From Mucilaginibacter flavus (GTDB taxonomy: Bacteria; Bacteroidota; Bacteroidia; Sphingobacteriales; Sphingobacteriaceae), in contig NZ_JAUFPS010000005.1 in the NCBI RefSeq assembly GCF_030409315.1, positions 1-64,000 on the forward strand: 64,000 nt of DNA, given 5' to 3'. The notes beneath the pieces were generated by a model. That model saw only the letters and a program-made list of their open reading frames with translations. It was not told the origin of the DNA and made no database searches. Every line of letters begins with the position of its first letter. The stretch's first letter is position 1. Below are positions 36,403 through 45,290 of this stretch, piece by piece. The position numbers and the translations under genes are program-made.

Positions 36403-36447
36403 GCTGCAATTAGAATAGATAAGATGTAGCAGATGATATAGGAGAGC

Positions 36448-36942
36448 CTATTGCTCTTCGTAGGCTTTCATTTTATTATACTGCGGTAAGTGGTACCAGG
36501 GCTTTGCCGGCCTATCGGCAGGGAAGCCGTGTTTTTCGCGGTAAGCTTTGCGCTCTGCTGTGAAATGCCACCAGCGCTTGCTATCGTCATGATGGGTGAT
36601 GTAATGACTCAGTAAGCGATATGAATCTTCCACACAAGGATCGGCCCAGGCACCGCAATGCTTTTCATAGGCGTTAAATAGTTCGACCGGATCTTTGCCT
36701 TTCAATTGCGCCAACGAATAATATCCTTGCGAAATTAACTCTGTAGCGAAGTTGATACCAAGCGAGGGGATACTTTGAAATTCTATAAGGGCATTGACCT
36801 CTTTAGCCCGTTGCGGGGATGCATTTAACAGGCTTGCAATCTCGTCGGGGGCATAACCCGCAAGTTCACTTATTTTTATTTTTTGTGCTTTTAGCTTCGC
36901 TTTTTCGGTTAGGGTTAATTGTAGGTCGATATTCTTTTTCAT
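36448..36942 (-). CDS. Helix-hairpin-helix protein, Cdd1 'pathogenicity locus' type
   Basis: About 164 residues from ATG 36942; the frame opens at 36969 inside a likely leader. The first half has tandem HhH-like segments (PDEIASLLNASPQRAKEVNA; IPSLGINFATELISQGYYSL) that contact DNA backbone in other proteins. The second half carries the family end DPCVEDSYRLLSHYITHHDD and WWHFTAERKAYREKHGFPAD. The Cdd1 family name comes from an old pathogenicity-locus annotation and says nothing firm about function. Probable cytoplasmic DNA-binding protein. Confidence 0.8.
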   Translation of the reverse strand: MKKNIDLQLTLTEKAKLKAQKIKISELAGYAPDEIASLLNASPQRAKEVNALIEFQSIPSLGINFATELISQGYYSLAQLKGKDPVELFNAYEKHCGAWADPCVEDSYRLLSHYITHHDDSKRWWHFTAERKAYREKHGFPADRPAKPWYHLPQYNKMKAYEEQ

Positions 36943-37087
36943 CACATAATTTATAACTAAATTACACAAAAAAAGACAGCCCGTATTAACTGCAACAATT
37001 GTGGTACAATAAATTATTAATTAAAAATAAAGTAAACTTAACAAGCTATTACTTTCGTATAAAACACTTTAACTTGCTTAACCAATC

Positions 37088-39331
37088 TTGATCCCCCGTA
37101 AACATATCGTTATAAGTAATAACACATTTTCGAAATTTTTATCGATACTGTTTTTGCTATTTAACGGTTTGCAGGGCTTCGCCTTATCGCATCACGAAGT
37201 AGATAGCATTAAAAAACTACTGCCCGCGCCGGCCACCCTGCAACAAACCCCGGATACGGCAACCATTAATTCGCTCAATAAGCTGGCGGCAAATTTCTTT
37301 AAATCAAATCCGGACAGCGCTTATTATTACGGTCAAAAAAGTATCGACCTGTCCCGCAAAATTAAATACAAGGCCGGCATAGCAAACGGGTTGCTACAAA
37401 CGGGCCACGTAAATTATTTTAAAGGGAACGCCGAAGCGGCCGGCAAAAACTTTGATGAAGCTATTTCCATATTTAAAGGTTTAAATGATGATAAAGGCCT
37501 TAGCAAAACCTATATCGCCTATAGCCGCATGTATAACCTTCTTGCCGAATACGCGCTGGCGCTTAACTACCTTGATAAGGCCCGCATCATATGCCTGCGC
37601 AATAATGATGAAGCTACCTTAACCGATTGTTATAAAAATATTGGCATCGTTTATTTTAGCAAGGGGCAGTTATCAAACGCCCTTGATTTTTACTACAAAG
37701 GGCTTTTCATAGCCCTTAAAAACGATTATACCACCACCTATGCCGAAATTTATAACGACATAGGTGTTGTACTGCAAAATATGGAGGTATACCCCAACGC
37801 GCTTGAGTATTTTAAAAAAGCAATTGTGGTGTTTGAGCGTACCAATAATAAACAAGCCGTTGCCACTATTAATGAAAACATTGGCGAAGTACTGTTAGCC
37901 CAAACAAAATACGATGAGGCAATTGGCTACCTCTTTAAATCATTAAAAACGGTAAAAAAGCAAGATGATAAAGATGGCTTAAGTTCGGTATATACAGATC
38001 TGGGCATTTGCTATGCACATAAAAACCAGTTAAAGCTGGCTATAGCCTACCTGGATACCTCTTTGCAAATAGCCGATAATTTTAAAATTGTGTACAACCA
38101 GGCATATGCTTTGAACGGGTATGCCACGGTTTATAACCTGATAAAAGATTATAGAAACGCCTACAAATACGCGCTGCAGGGAAAAGAACACGCCATTAAA
38201 CTGGGTAATATTTCGGTACGGTCAAACTCGGCGCTGCAGCTTAATAAGGCTATGGCCGGCCTGGGGATGTTTGAGGATGCCAACAATATGCTCAATGAAT
38301 ACATTTATCTTAAAAATAAAATAAACGATAACGAGAGCATCCAAAAACTCACCTCCTATAATTATGAGCTTGGCTTTGCCGAAAAAAAACGCCAGCTGGT
38401 ACAACAACAGCGGGAGCGCGATTTGATTTATCAGCAAAAAATAAAAAGTCAGCGGTTAATTAATACCATTTTCCTGGTTATCATTTTGGCCATGATTGTT
38501 ACCGTGGGTATATATTACCGTCAGAAACGTAAGCAGCAGCTCATTAATGCTTTACTTGCCGATAGAAACCATGAGATACTGAAACAAAAAACCAATATTG
38601 ACGACCAGGCCGAAAAGCTAAACGACCTGAACACTTTAAAAGACAGGCTCATATCCATACTGGCGCATGATTTGAGGGCGCCTTTAAGTACGCTGCGCGG
38701 ATTGTTTGATTTATTGCAGGATGATAGTATAAGCCACCAGGAATTATTGGAGATGATTCCGAACGTGCTGAAAAAACTGGAATACACTTCCGATTTTTTG
38801 GATACACTGCTATTTTGGATCAACAGCCAGATGGAGAATTTCGATTCGTCGGTAAAAAAGTTTTCAATTAAAGAACTGGTACACCTGGAGATAGGCAGCT
38901 ACCATGAGCAAGCCTCACTAAAAGGCATCACCCTAATAGACAATATTCCGGATGGCTTAATGGCCTGGGCCGATCCAAACTCTATTCGCATTGTGATCCG
39001 CAACCTGATTACCAATGCCCTAAAATTTTCTACTGTGGATGATACCGTTGAAATCTCGGCCTGGCAGGAAGAAGGGCAGCGCATAGTGGTGCAGGTTAAA
39101 GATACCGGTGTGGGCATGTCGCCCGATCTGCGTGATAAACTTTTTAAAGGTAAGGTAAACAGCAAAACCGGCACCAAAAATGAATCGGGTACGGGCATGG
39201 GCATGCTATTTTGCAAAGACCTGGTTGAACGCTGCCACGGCACCATATGGGTAACCAGCCAACCCGGTATCGGTACCGAATTTATGTTTACCATACCCGC
39301 GGTGGCACAAGGTGTGCCGGCGGTAATATAG
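37088..39331 (+). CDS. TPR-containing sensor histidine kinase
   Basis: 747-residue membrane kinase. Start TTG 37088, as no ATG precedes the signal-like segment (FSKFLSILFLLFNGLQGFA). A periplasmic TPR array covers about residues 60-420 (YYGQKSIDLSRKIKYKAGIA and six or more units). One membrane helix lies at about 457-476, followed by a coiled coil. The HisKA phospho-acceptor is His527 (ISILAHDLRAPLSTL). The ATP domain shows the N box with Asn643 (NLITNALKFS), G1 DTGVGM (672-677) and G2 GTGMGM (701-706). No receiver or output domain is fused and no response regulator is adjacent, so its partner is elsewhere. The signal sensed is probably a periplasmic protein or peptide. Confidence 0.92.
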   Translation: MIPRKHIVISNNTFSKFLSILFLLFNGLQGFALSHHEVDSIKKLLPAPATLQQTPDTATINSLNKLAANFFKSNPDSAYYYGQKSIDLSRKIKYKAGIANGLLQTGHVNYFKGNAEAAGKNFDEAISIFKGLNDDKGLSKTYIAYSRMYNLLAEYALALNYLDKARIICLRNNDEATLTDCYKNIGIVYFSKGQLSNALDFYYKGLFIALKNDYTTTYAEIYNDIGVVLQNMEVYPNALEYFKKAIVVFERTNNKQAVATINENIGEVLLAQTKYDEAIGYLFKSLKTVKKQDDKDGLSSVYTDLGICYAHKNQLKLAIAYLDTSLQIADNFKIVYNQAYALNGYATVYNLIKDYRNAYKYALQGKEHAIKLGNISVRSNSALQLNKAMAGLGMFEDANNMLNEYIYLKNKINDNESIQKLTSYNYELGFAEKKRQLVQQQRERDLIYQQKIKSQRLINTIFLVIILAMIVTVGIYYRQKRKQQLINALLADRNHEILKQKTNIDDQAEKLNDLNTLKDRLISILAHDLRAPLSTLRGLFDLLQDDSISHQELLEMIPNVLKKLEYTSDFLDTLLFWINSQMENFDSSVKKFSIKELVHLEIGSYHEQASLKGITLIDNIPDGLMAWADPNSIRIVIRNLITNALKFSTVDDTVEISAWQEEGQRIVVQVKDTGVGMSPDLRDKLFKGKVNSKTGTKNESGTGMGMLFCKDLVERCHGTIWVTSQPGIGTEFMFTIPAVAQGVPAVI

Positions 39332-39342
39332 CAACTGCTAAC

Positions 39343-39385
39343 AAAAAAGCCTTTCAAGTTTAAAACTTAAAAGGCTTTTTTTATT
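39343..39385 (+). terminator. Intrinsic terminator of the histidine kinase gene
   Basis: A 19-base stem (AAAAAAGCCTTTCAAGTTT 39343-39361 / AAACTTAAAAGGCTTTTTT 39363-39381, one mismatch) followed by TTATTT. It lies 11 bases after the stop. Confidence 0.85.
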
Positions 39386-39512
39386 TCGGATTTCGGATGT
39401 TCGATTTGGGATTTATTAATTCGATCTCTCAATTACTAATTTGGTCATCCCATTTTCAAATCTTCAAATTTTCAAATCATTTGAAATCTGCACATCTGAA
39501 ATCTGCACATCC
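39386..39512. repeat. Mixed repeats before the carA stop
   Basis: TTTCGGATTTCGGATG units (39385-39415), then TTCAAATCTTCAAATTTTCAAATCA units and a TGCACATCTGAAATC arm (39455-39512) ending 4 bases from the carA stop. The first word family returns at 40733-40860. Confidence 0.65.
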
Positions 39513-39515
39513 AAA

Positions 39516-40616
39516 CTATTGCATCAACTTAATAAAGTCATCAAACAGGTACCTTGAATCGTGCGGACCAGGTGACGACTCGGGGTGGTATTGTACCGAG
39601 AATGCTTTTTTATCTTTTACACGGATACCTTCTATCGATTGATCGTTAAGGTTAACGTGGGTAATTTCTACTTTATCAGAAGCGCGAACAGCCTCTGGTA
39701 CCACACCAAAGCCATGGTTTTGCGAGGTTACTTCGCAGTGGTTAATGATGATGTTTTTTACCGGGTGGTTTAAACCACGGTGACCGTTAAACATTTTCTT
39801 GGTTGGGATATCGTTAGCCAAAGCTAATAACTGGTGGCCTAAGCAAATACCAAACATAGGTTTATCGGCAGCTAAAATTTCTTTTACGGTAGCAATAGCA
39901 TAAGGCATTGCCGATGGATCGCCGGGGCCGTTTGAGATGAAGTAGCCGGTTGGCGCAAAATCCTTTTCCATTTCGGCATAAGTAGTTTTAGCCGGGAATA
40001 CTTTAGCGTATACATTACGATCGTCAAAGTTGCGCAGGATGTTTTTCTTAACACCAAGGTCAAGCACAGCTACGCGGTAGGCGGCGTTTTCGTCGCCAAA
40101 AGTATATGTTTCTGTAGTTGATACCTGTGATGAAAGTTCCAGACCATCCATTGAAGGTACATTGGCAAGTTTAGCTTTCAACTCGTCAAGATCAAGTATC
40201 TCTGACGAAATGATAGCGTTCATAGCGCCTTTATCGCGGATATGGCGAACCAGCTGGCGGGTATCCACATCGCTGATGCCTACAATATTTTGCTCCTGAA
40301 AATAATCCTGGATAGATTTATCGGCCTGTTTACGGCTGAAAGGAATGTTAAAGTTTTTACAAACCAGGCCGGCAATCTGGATGTTGCCCGATTCAACTTC
40401 CTGATCGGCAATACCGTAATTCCCTATGTGCGAATTGGTTGTTACCATAATTTGCCCAAAGTAAGATGGGTCGGTAAAAACTTCCTGGTAACCGGTCATG
40501 CCCGTGTTAAAACAGATCTCGCCGGTAGTAGTACCAATTTTTCCGGCGGCTTTACCGTAAAAAACGGTTCCGTCGGCCAATAAAAGTACTGCCGGTAATT
40601 TGGTGAAATGCGTCAT
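39516..40616 (-). CDS. carA: Carbamoyl-phosphate synthase small subunit
   Basis: Glutamine amidotransferase subunit that feeds ammonia to CarB for arginine and pyrimidine synthesis. 366 residues. The class I amidotransferase triad is complete: Cys258 (GICLGHQLL), His344 and Glu346 (VQYHPESSPGPHDS). The N-terminal CPSase small domain is typical (FYGKAAGKIGTTTGEICFNTGMTGYQE). CarB is not in the window. A promoter element at 40719-40726 gives a leader of about 95 bases, which might be regulatory. Confidence 0.96.
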   Translation of the reverse strand: MTHFTKLPAVLLLADGTVFYGKAAGKIGTTTGEICFNTGMTGYQEVFTDPSYFGQIMVTTNSHIGNYGIADQEVESGNIQIAGLVCKNFNIPFSRKQADKSIQDYFQEQNIVGISDVDTRQLVRHIRDKGAMNAIISSEILDLDELKAKLANVPSMDGLELSSQVSTTETYTFGDENAAYRVAVLDLGVKKNILRNFDDRNVYAKVFPAKTTYAEMEKDFAPTGYFISNGPGDPSAMPYAIATVKEILAADKPMFGICLGHQLLALANDIPTKKMFNGHRGLNHPVKNIIINHCEVTSQNHGFGVVPEAVRASDKVEITHVNLNDQSIEGIRVKDKKAFSVQYHPESSPGPHDSRYLFDDFIKLMQ

Positions 40617-40718
40617 TTAGTAAAAAAATTGAATGGATAAACAGATCGGATTTTCTGGCTCGAAGCTCCGTGAAAAAACCTCTTAAGGTGGAAGTAAGAT
40701 ACCCCTTTATTCACGGCG

Positions 40719-40726
40719 CAAAAGTA
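40719..40726 (-). promoter_or_regulatory. -7 promoter element of carA
   Basis: The minus strand reads TACTTTTG (TAnnTTTG), about 102 bases before the carA ATG. The leader between has CTTCCACCTTAAGAGG and CGGAGCTTCGAG, which can pair only weakly. No known riboswitch is recognised. Confidence 0.5.
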
Positions 40727-40732
40727 TATATT

Positions 40733-40860
40733 TATTTCGGATTTCGGAGTTTCGATTTCGGATTTTTTTATTTTGACTTACTATTCTATAGTAATATTTA
40801 ATAACCGGAAACATTTTCAAATAAAACATCCAAAATCTCAATTCCGAAATCCGAAATTAA
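40733..40860. repeat. TTTCGGATTTCGGA inverted pair
   Basis: Left TTTCGGATTTCGGAGTTTCGATTTCGGATTTTT (40735-40768) and right AAAATCTCAATTCCGAAATCCGAAATTA (40832-40860) are inverted. They lie between the divergent carA and panB genes and may interfere with or carry promoter elements. Confidence 0.75.
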
Positions 40861-40895
40861 TAACAACCTTTGCATCTCTTTAATACATTTTAACA

Positions 40896-41708
40896 ATGTC
40901 TGTAAACAAAGAAGTTAAAAGGATCACCACGCATATCCTGCAGGAGATGAAAAACCGTGGCGAAAAAATTGCCATGCTTACCGCCTATGATTACTCCATG
41001 GCAACCATAGTTGATGAAGCCGGCATGGATATCATTTTGGTGGGCGATTCGGCATCAAACGTAATGGCCGGTCATGAAACTACGCTGCCCATAACGCTCG
41101 ATCAGATGATCTATCACGCATCGTCGGTAGTACGTGCCGCTAAGCGCGCTTTGGTGGTGGTTGATTTACCATTCGGCTCATACCAGGGTAACTCCAAAGA
41201 AGCCTTAAACTCGGCCATCCGCATTATGAAGGAATCAGGGGCGCATGCCGTTAAAATAGAAGGCGGTGTAGAAATTGCCGAATCCGTTAGCCGTATCCTT
41301 ACCGCGGGCATCCCCGTGATGGGTCACTTAGGCTTAACGCCGCAATCCATTTATAAATTTGGCACCTACACCGTGCGCGCCAAAGAAGACGCCGAAGCAC
41401 AAAAACTAAGGGATGACGCCCTTAAACTACAGGAATTAGGATGCTTTGCCATTGTACTGGAAAAAATACCAGCTAAGTTAGCTACAGAAGTAAGCCAAAG
41501 CGTACATATCCCCATTATAGGCATAGGCGCAGGCCAGTGCGATGGACAGGTTTTGGTTATCCATGACATGCTGGGTATTAACAACGGCTTTAAACCTCGT
41601 TTTTTACGCCAGTACGCCAACATGTACGAGCAAATGAACACCGCGTTTAAAGGTTACATTACCGATGTAAAATCAAAAAGTTTCCCAAGCGAAAAAGAAC
41701 AGTATTAA
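40896..41708 (+). CDS. panB: Ketopantoate hydroxymethyltransferase
   Basis: Converts alpha-ketoisovalerate to ketopantoate with methylene-tetrahydrofolate, the first step of pantothenate/CoA synthesis. 270 residues. Conserved segments are [20 protein letters not shown], the metal ligands in [12 protein letters not shown] and [16 protein letters not shown], and the C-terminal [20 protein letters not shown]. The enzyme is expected to be a decamer. No other pan gene is adjacent. Confidence 0.96.
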   Translation: MSVNKEVKRITTHILQEMKNRGEKIAMLTAYDYSMATIVDEAGMDIILVGDSASNVMAGHETTLPITLDQMIYHASSVVRAAKRALVVVDLPFGSYQGNSKEALNSAIRIMKESGAHAVKIEGGVEIAESVSRILTAGIPVMGHLGLTPQSIYKFGTYTVRAKEDAEAQKLRDDALKLQELGCFAIVLEKIPAKLATEVSQSVHIPIIGIGAGQCDGQVLVIHDMLGINNGFKPRFLRQYANMYEQMNTAFKGYITDVKSKSFPSEKEQY

Positions 41709-41712
41709 ATAG

Positions 41713-41870
41713 ATGTGCAGATTTCAAATGTGCAGATATGCAAATGATTTGAAACAAGATGTGCAGATTTCAAATGTGCAGATATGCAAATGATTTGAAA
41801 TAAGATGTGCAGATTTCAAATGTGGAGGTGTGCAAATGATTTGAAATAAGATGTGCGGATATGCAAATGA
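41713..41870. repeat. 46-bp tandem repeat, three full units
   Basis: Units start at 41713, 41759 and 41805, with a partial unit at 41851. Each begins ATGTGCAGATTTCAAATG and ends ATTTGAAA(C/T)AAG. Each unit carries an internal TTTCAAAT / ATTTGAAA inverted repeat, so the array could form three consecutive small hairpins after panB. Units 1 and 2 differ at one base; unit 3 has a few changes. Confidence 0.9.
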
Positions 41871-41945
41871 ATTACAGACGCAAGTTAACTGAAAATCAAA
41901 AATTAATAAATCCGACATCGAAATTCCCAAATCCGAAATTAAAAG

Positions 41946-42671
41946 ATGGCTCGTCCCGAATATAATTATACCAGTTATGATGTTACCGATAAGGATGTTC
42001 TTTATGAGGACAATCACCTTATCGCGATAAACAAGCGCGCGGGCGATATTGTACAGGTTGACGATACCGGCGATGAATCATTGGATGAAAAGGTAAAAAA
42101 ATACATCGCAAAAAAATACAACAAACCCAACGGCGCTTTTTTAGGTGTAGTACACCGGTTAGACAGGCCCGTGAGTGGCGTTATCCTGTTTGCAAAAACC
42201 AGCAAAGCTTTGGAGCGCATTAACAAGATGTTTAAGGCGCGCGAAATGCACAAAACCTACTATGCCGTAGTGCGCAAAAAGCCTTATCCGGAGTTTGGAA
42301 CGTTGGTACACTGGCTGGTAAAAAACCCGCAGAAGAACGTTACCAAAGCTCATGATAAGGAAGTTGTTGGCAGTTCACGGTCTGAGTTACATTATAAATT
42401 AGTGGGCGAGCTTAACGGTTACTACTTAATTGAGGTTGATCCTATAACTGGCAGGCCACACCAAATCAGGGTGCAGTTATCTACATTGGGCTGCCCTATT
42501 GTAGGCGATAATAAATATGGCTATCCCCGCGGTAGCTTACGCAAAAGCATTTGCCTGCATGCCCGCCTGCTTACTTTTACCCACCCTGTAAAAAACGAAC
42601 CAATAGGTATTATTGCCCCAGTTCCTCGCGATGGCTTTTGGGAAAAGTTTGAAGATATGATGGTGGGGTAG
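41946..42671 (+). CDS. RluA-family pseudouridine synthase
   Basis: 241 residues. Isomerises uridine to pseudouridine in rRNA or tRNA. The catalytic Asp lies in VHRLDRPVSG, and YYAVVRKKP, RPHQIRVQLS and the closing CLHARLLTFTHPV are all family landmarks. No S4 domain precedes it, so it is the short RluA/TruC-like type; the target site cannot be assigned. ATG 41946 follows the repeat array after panB. Confidence 0.93.
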   Translation: MARPEYNYTSYDVTDKDVLYEDNHLIAINKRAGDIVQVDDTGDESLDEKVKKYIAKKYNKPNGAFLGVVHRLDRPVSGVILFAKTSKALERINKMFKAREMHKTYYAVVRKKPYPEFGTLVHWLVKNPQKNVTKAHDKEVVGSSRSELHYKLVGELNGYYLIEVDPITGRPHQIRVQLSTLGCPIVGDNKYGYPRGSLRKSICLHARLLTFTHPVKNEPIGIIAPVPRDGFWEKFEDMMVG

Positions 42672-42675
42672 CTTG

Positions 42676-42715
42676 AAGAAGAATCAAGAGATTAGAGTCA
42701 AGAATTAAGATTTTG
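42676..42715. repeat. AGAGTCAAGAATCAAGA repeat after the RluA gene
   Basis: GAAGAATCAAGAGATTAGAGTCAAGAATTAAG begins within 10 bases of the stop codon, the usual place for this family. Confidence 0.7.
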
Positions 42716-42729
42716 GTTATTTTTCTTTT

Positions 42730-43188
42730 TTAGAAAAATGGCGAAAACTCTATGGCTTTCATCTTTTGAACTTCAAAAAATACGCCATTCAAATGATCAA
42801 AATCGGCATCCGTTGTTAATAACTTTAAGCCTAACAACGCGCAAAGAGTTGCTATCCAAAGGTCGTTCTTGCCCATATTTCTTGGGGTATCAAACAGATA
42901 ACCAGTAAAACCAGGGTTTAATCTTTGGGAGAATGTATCAATCTCTGCATAGGTGTTAATGTGAGACTGACTTATATCGATAATATTAATCTGCTCTAAA
43001 AACTCATCGAGCAAAGCGACTCTGTTCTGCCCCCATCTGTTTCTGATTGCCAATGATTTCAATTCAGCTTCCGTGGCAACTGAAATATATAATTTAGCTT
43101 TATCGGGATTTATATAATTCAATATTCCGGCAAAGTCCCGTGACCTGATAATATAAAAAATAATATTGGTATCAAGTAGAAGATTCAT
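42730..43188 (-). CDS. PIN-domain toxin, second TA pair
   Basis: 152-residue PIN ribonuclease, unlike the first one in sequence. Acidic positions: Asp6 (LLLDTNIIF), Glu40 or Glu42 (ATEAELKSLA), Asp109 (GKNDLWIAT) and Asp127 (TTDADFDHL). The longer middle segment is a usual variant. It starts exactly on the stop of the antitoxin (TAATG overlap), which implies coupled translation. Toxicity is inferred from family and context. Confidence 0.9.
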   Translation of the reverse strand: MNLLLDTNIIFYIIRSRDFAGILNYINPDKAKLYISVATEAELKSLAIRNRWGQNRVALLDEFLEQINIIDISQSHINTYAEIDTFSQRLNPGFTGYLFDTPRNMGKNDLWIATLCALLGLKLLTTDADFDHLNGVFFEVQKMKAIEFSPFF

Positions 43189-43403
43189 TACTTATCGTTT
43201 TCCAACTGTTTGGATAAGTTGTCCCATTCTTCTTGGCTAAAGGGTTCAACTGGGGAAGCTTCCTGAAGGGCTTTAACTAATTTATCAGTGTCTTTATTTT
43301 GCTTGTGACTAAATGCAGTGGTGCCACCAGCCGCCAAAACCTCCTCAACCGAGTACGATTTGTGTGTTTTAAATAAAATTGGGGTCGAGGTATTGGCTTT
43401 CAC
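43188..43403 (-). CDS. Antitoxin of the second PIN pair
   Basis: 71 residues, start GTG 43403. A Shine-Dalgarno AAGGAG (minus strand, 43412-43417) sits 8 bases upstream, which is unusual for Bacteroidota, where SD sites are scarce. The N-terminus resembles a swapped-hairpin DNA-binding stub, and the acidic tail EPFSQEEWDNLSKQLENDK probably binds the PIN domain. The middle SVEEVLAAGGTTAFSHKQ is a pattern I have seen only loosely in small antitoxins. Role inferred from overlap with the PIN gene. Confidence 0.8.
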   Translation of the reverse strand: MKANTSTPILFKTHKSYSVEEVLAAGGTTAFSHKQNKDTDKLVKALQEASPVEPFSQEEWDNLSKQLENDK

Positions 43404-43411
43404 TATCTAAT

Positions 43412-43431
43412 CTCCTTTATTTTCAAATATA
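43412..43431 (-). promoter_or_regulatory. Promoter -7 element and SD of the second TA pair
   Basis: The minus strand reads TATATTTG (43424-43431) and, 6 bases on, AAGGAG (43412-43417). The pair thus has both a consensus -7 element and a strong ribosome-binding site. Confidence 0.65.
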
Positions 43432-43480
43432 AAAACAATTTATCGTATTTGTTTAAACCGGGCTGCAACCGCATCCAACT

Positions 43481-44470
43481 TCACAAGCCCTTTACCACCT
43501 CCCAAATCTTTTCATCAACCAATACACCTTCGCGCAGATTTTTTTCCCGGGTTTTAAGTGTATTTTCCCCGGGATAGGATATGGAACTATCCGCGTTTTC
43601 GGGTGCACTTGTTTTGGTGTAGGCAATAATCTCTTCAATTAATGAAGTTGTTTGTTGGCCGCTGCTGGGTTTTATGCAGATGAATACCTGGGATACACCT
43701 GCTTCGGCACCGCTTTGGGTGATTTTCGCTGTGGAATTGCCGCCGCTTAAAACCGTAGCCAATAGATCAAGCACCAACGACAGGCCCGAGCCTTTCCAGA
43801 AGCCAACCGGCAATATTCTTTTTGATTCTAATATCCCGGCAGCATCGGTGCTTAAATTACCCTCATCATCATAACCGCCCGGCAAAGGCAATGCCTCGCC
43901 TTTACTTTTATACTGCATTAACTTACCTACCGAGTATTGCGATATAGCCATATCCAAAACCACATGCCCCTCTTTACGTGGCACAGCAATCACCAAAGGG
44001 TTATTCCCCAAACGCGGATCAAGCCCACCCCAGGGCGGCAAATTGGCTATGGTATTGGTAAAGCAAATGCCTATTAAGCCCGCCTCTGCCGCCTGCCAGC
44101 CGTAAGTGCCGGCGCGCATCCAATGGTTGGTGTTTTTTATGGCTATACAGCCTATCCCGCTTTCGTTAGCTAATGCTATCGCCCTATCCATACAAAAGCG
44201 GGCATTGAGCATGCCAGGGCCATAATTACCATTCCATTGCTCTAAAGCACCAAACCTACCCTCCTTAGTCGGCTCCTCATCAGGCTTAACCAAACCACCC
44301 TTTACATGGCCCACAAATGTTGGGAAACGATTTAAACCATGGGTATATACCCCGTCCCTGCTGTTTTCGGCAAAAATAGTAGCGCAGGCTTCTGCTTTGG
44401 CATCGGTAAAATGGAGGCTCAGCAGTACCCGTTTAAATTCGGCTTTAAGCTCATGGAATGGTATGCGCAT
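43481..44470 (-). CDS. dlgD: 2,3-diketo-L-gulonate reductase-like dehydrogenase
   Basis: NAD(P)-dependent oxidoreductase of the malate/L-lactate (type 2, Ldh_2) family, 329 residues. It is closest in look to YiaK/DlgD, which reduces 2,3-diketo-L-gulonate or oxidises 3-dehydro-L-gulonate. Typical segments are DGVYTHGLNRFP with the catalytic His, NTNHWMRAGTYGWQAA, the cofactor region GGLDPRLGNNPLVIAVP and VLDMAISQYSVGKL. Other sugar-acid catabolic genes are absent, so the physiological substrate is uncertain; a ureidoglycolate or sulfolactate dehydrogenase is less likely. Confidence 0.82.
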   Translation of the reverse strand: MRIPFHELKAEFKRVLLSLHFTDAKAEACATIFAENSRDGVYTHGLNRFPTFVGHVKGGLVKPDEEPTKEGRFGALEQWNGNYGPGMLNARFCMDRAIALANESGIGCIAIKNTNHWMRAGTYGWQAAEAGLIGICFTNTIANLPPWGGLDPRLGNNPLVIAVPRKEGHVVLDMAISQYSVGKLMQYKSKGEALPLPGGYDDEGNLSTDAAGILESKRILPVGFWKGSGLSLVLDLLATVLSGGNSTAKITQSGAEAGVSQVFICIKPSSGQQTTSLIEEIIAYTKTSAPENADSSISYPGENTLKTREKNLREGVLVDEKIWEVVKGL

Positions 44471-44622
44471 GTTTTAAATTCAAAAGTTTAAACTCAAAAG
44501 TAAAAAAACCTTTAACCATTAATTCCTTTGGTAACGTCATAATGCTATATGTCTTCTAAAATAATTTACCATTTACAGAGTTATAAATACGTCCCGATAG
44601 CCTGGTAATGGACAGGAATTTT

Positions 44623-44630
44623 TATTTTTG
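44623..44630 (+). promoter_or_regulatory. -7 promoter element of the 44644 lipoprotein gene
   Basis: TATTTTTG matches TAnnTTTG. It ends 13 bases before ATG 44644 and lies inside the longer frame that opens at 44608, so it selects the later start. Confidence 0.55.
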
Positions 44631-44643
44631 CGGCATAAGTTCA

Positions 44644-45171
44644 ATGAGAAACAAGCTTTTATTATTCTTTATCCCCGGTTTGTTGGCTATCAACCTGTTT
44701 TGCAATTCGTGTAAAAAGGATACCAATAGTAATATTCCGCACCTTTTAAGTACCGGTACCTGGCAGCTGGCTTCTATTTTGGTTTATCATTATACAGGTA
44801 ACTCGCAAAACGGTGATCCGGACACGTTGAACACCACTTGTTTGAAGGATCAGTTTTTTACCTTTAAAAGTGACAATACCTGTTCATACACCAATTTCGC
44901 TTGCCTTGCCCAAACAACTACCGGCACCTGGACCCTTACCGAAAATAAGCTATATTTTGCATCAGACATGGTTGCCAAGGATACAATAGCAGGCGGAAAC
45001 GGAAGCACCACTACCGTAAAGCCGTTTACAAACACGCAAATAACCACCTTAGGAGTTTACTCATTGGTGCTACAAACCGGCGATGTTGAGCCTAACTATT
45101 CGGCTACAAAAAAAAGAACCGTTGTTAGGTATGGTTTTATTAAGCAAAAAGCCACAACCATTACCAATTAA
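44644..45171 (+). CDS. Putative lipoprotein, lipocalin-like
   Basis: About 175 residues. The signal peptide ends in a lipobox-like FCNSC-K-K. The mature part has the alternating strand pattern of small Bacteroidota lipocalin-like lipoproteins: STGTWQLASILVYHY, FFTFKSDNTCSYT, TTGTWTLTENKLYF and TTLGVYSLVLQT. The last strand reads TVVRYGFIKQK. Two extra Cys pairs may form disulfides. Function unknown. Confidence 0.75.
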   Translation: MRNKLLLFFIPGLLAINLFCNSCKKDTNSNIPHLLSTGTWQLASILVYHYTGNSQNGDPDTLNTTCLKDQFFTFKSDNTCSYTNFACLAQTTTGTWTLTENKLYFASDMVAKDTIAGGNGSTTTVKPFTNTQITTLGVYSLVLQTGDVEPNYSATKKRTVVRYGFIKQKATTITN

Positions 45172-45290
45172 AATACGTAAAATTTTATATTTGGAATATA
45201 ATTGAACGCTTTGTTATTAGTTACCTGCAATAAATACAAAACTGGTGTAAAAGCCTTGCCAGGTAATGTCATCACACTTGAAAAACTTTA

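Noticed and set aside
41713..41870. Possible CRISPR array
   Set aside because: Units are contiguous 46-bp tandem copies with no unique spacers, and no cas genes are in the window.
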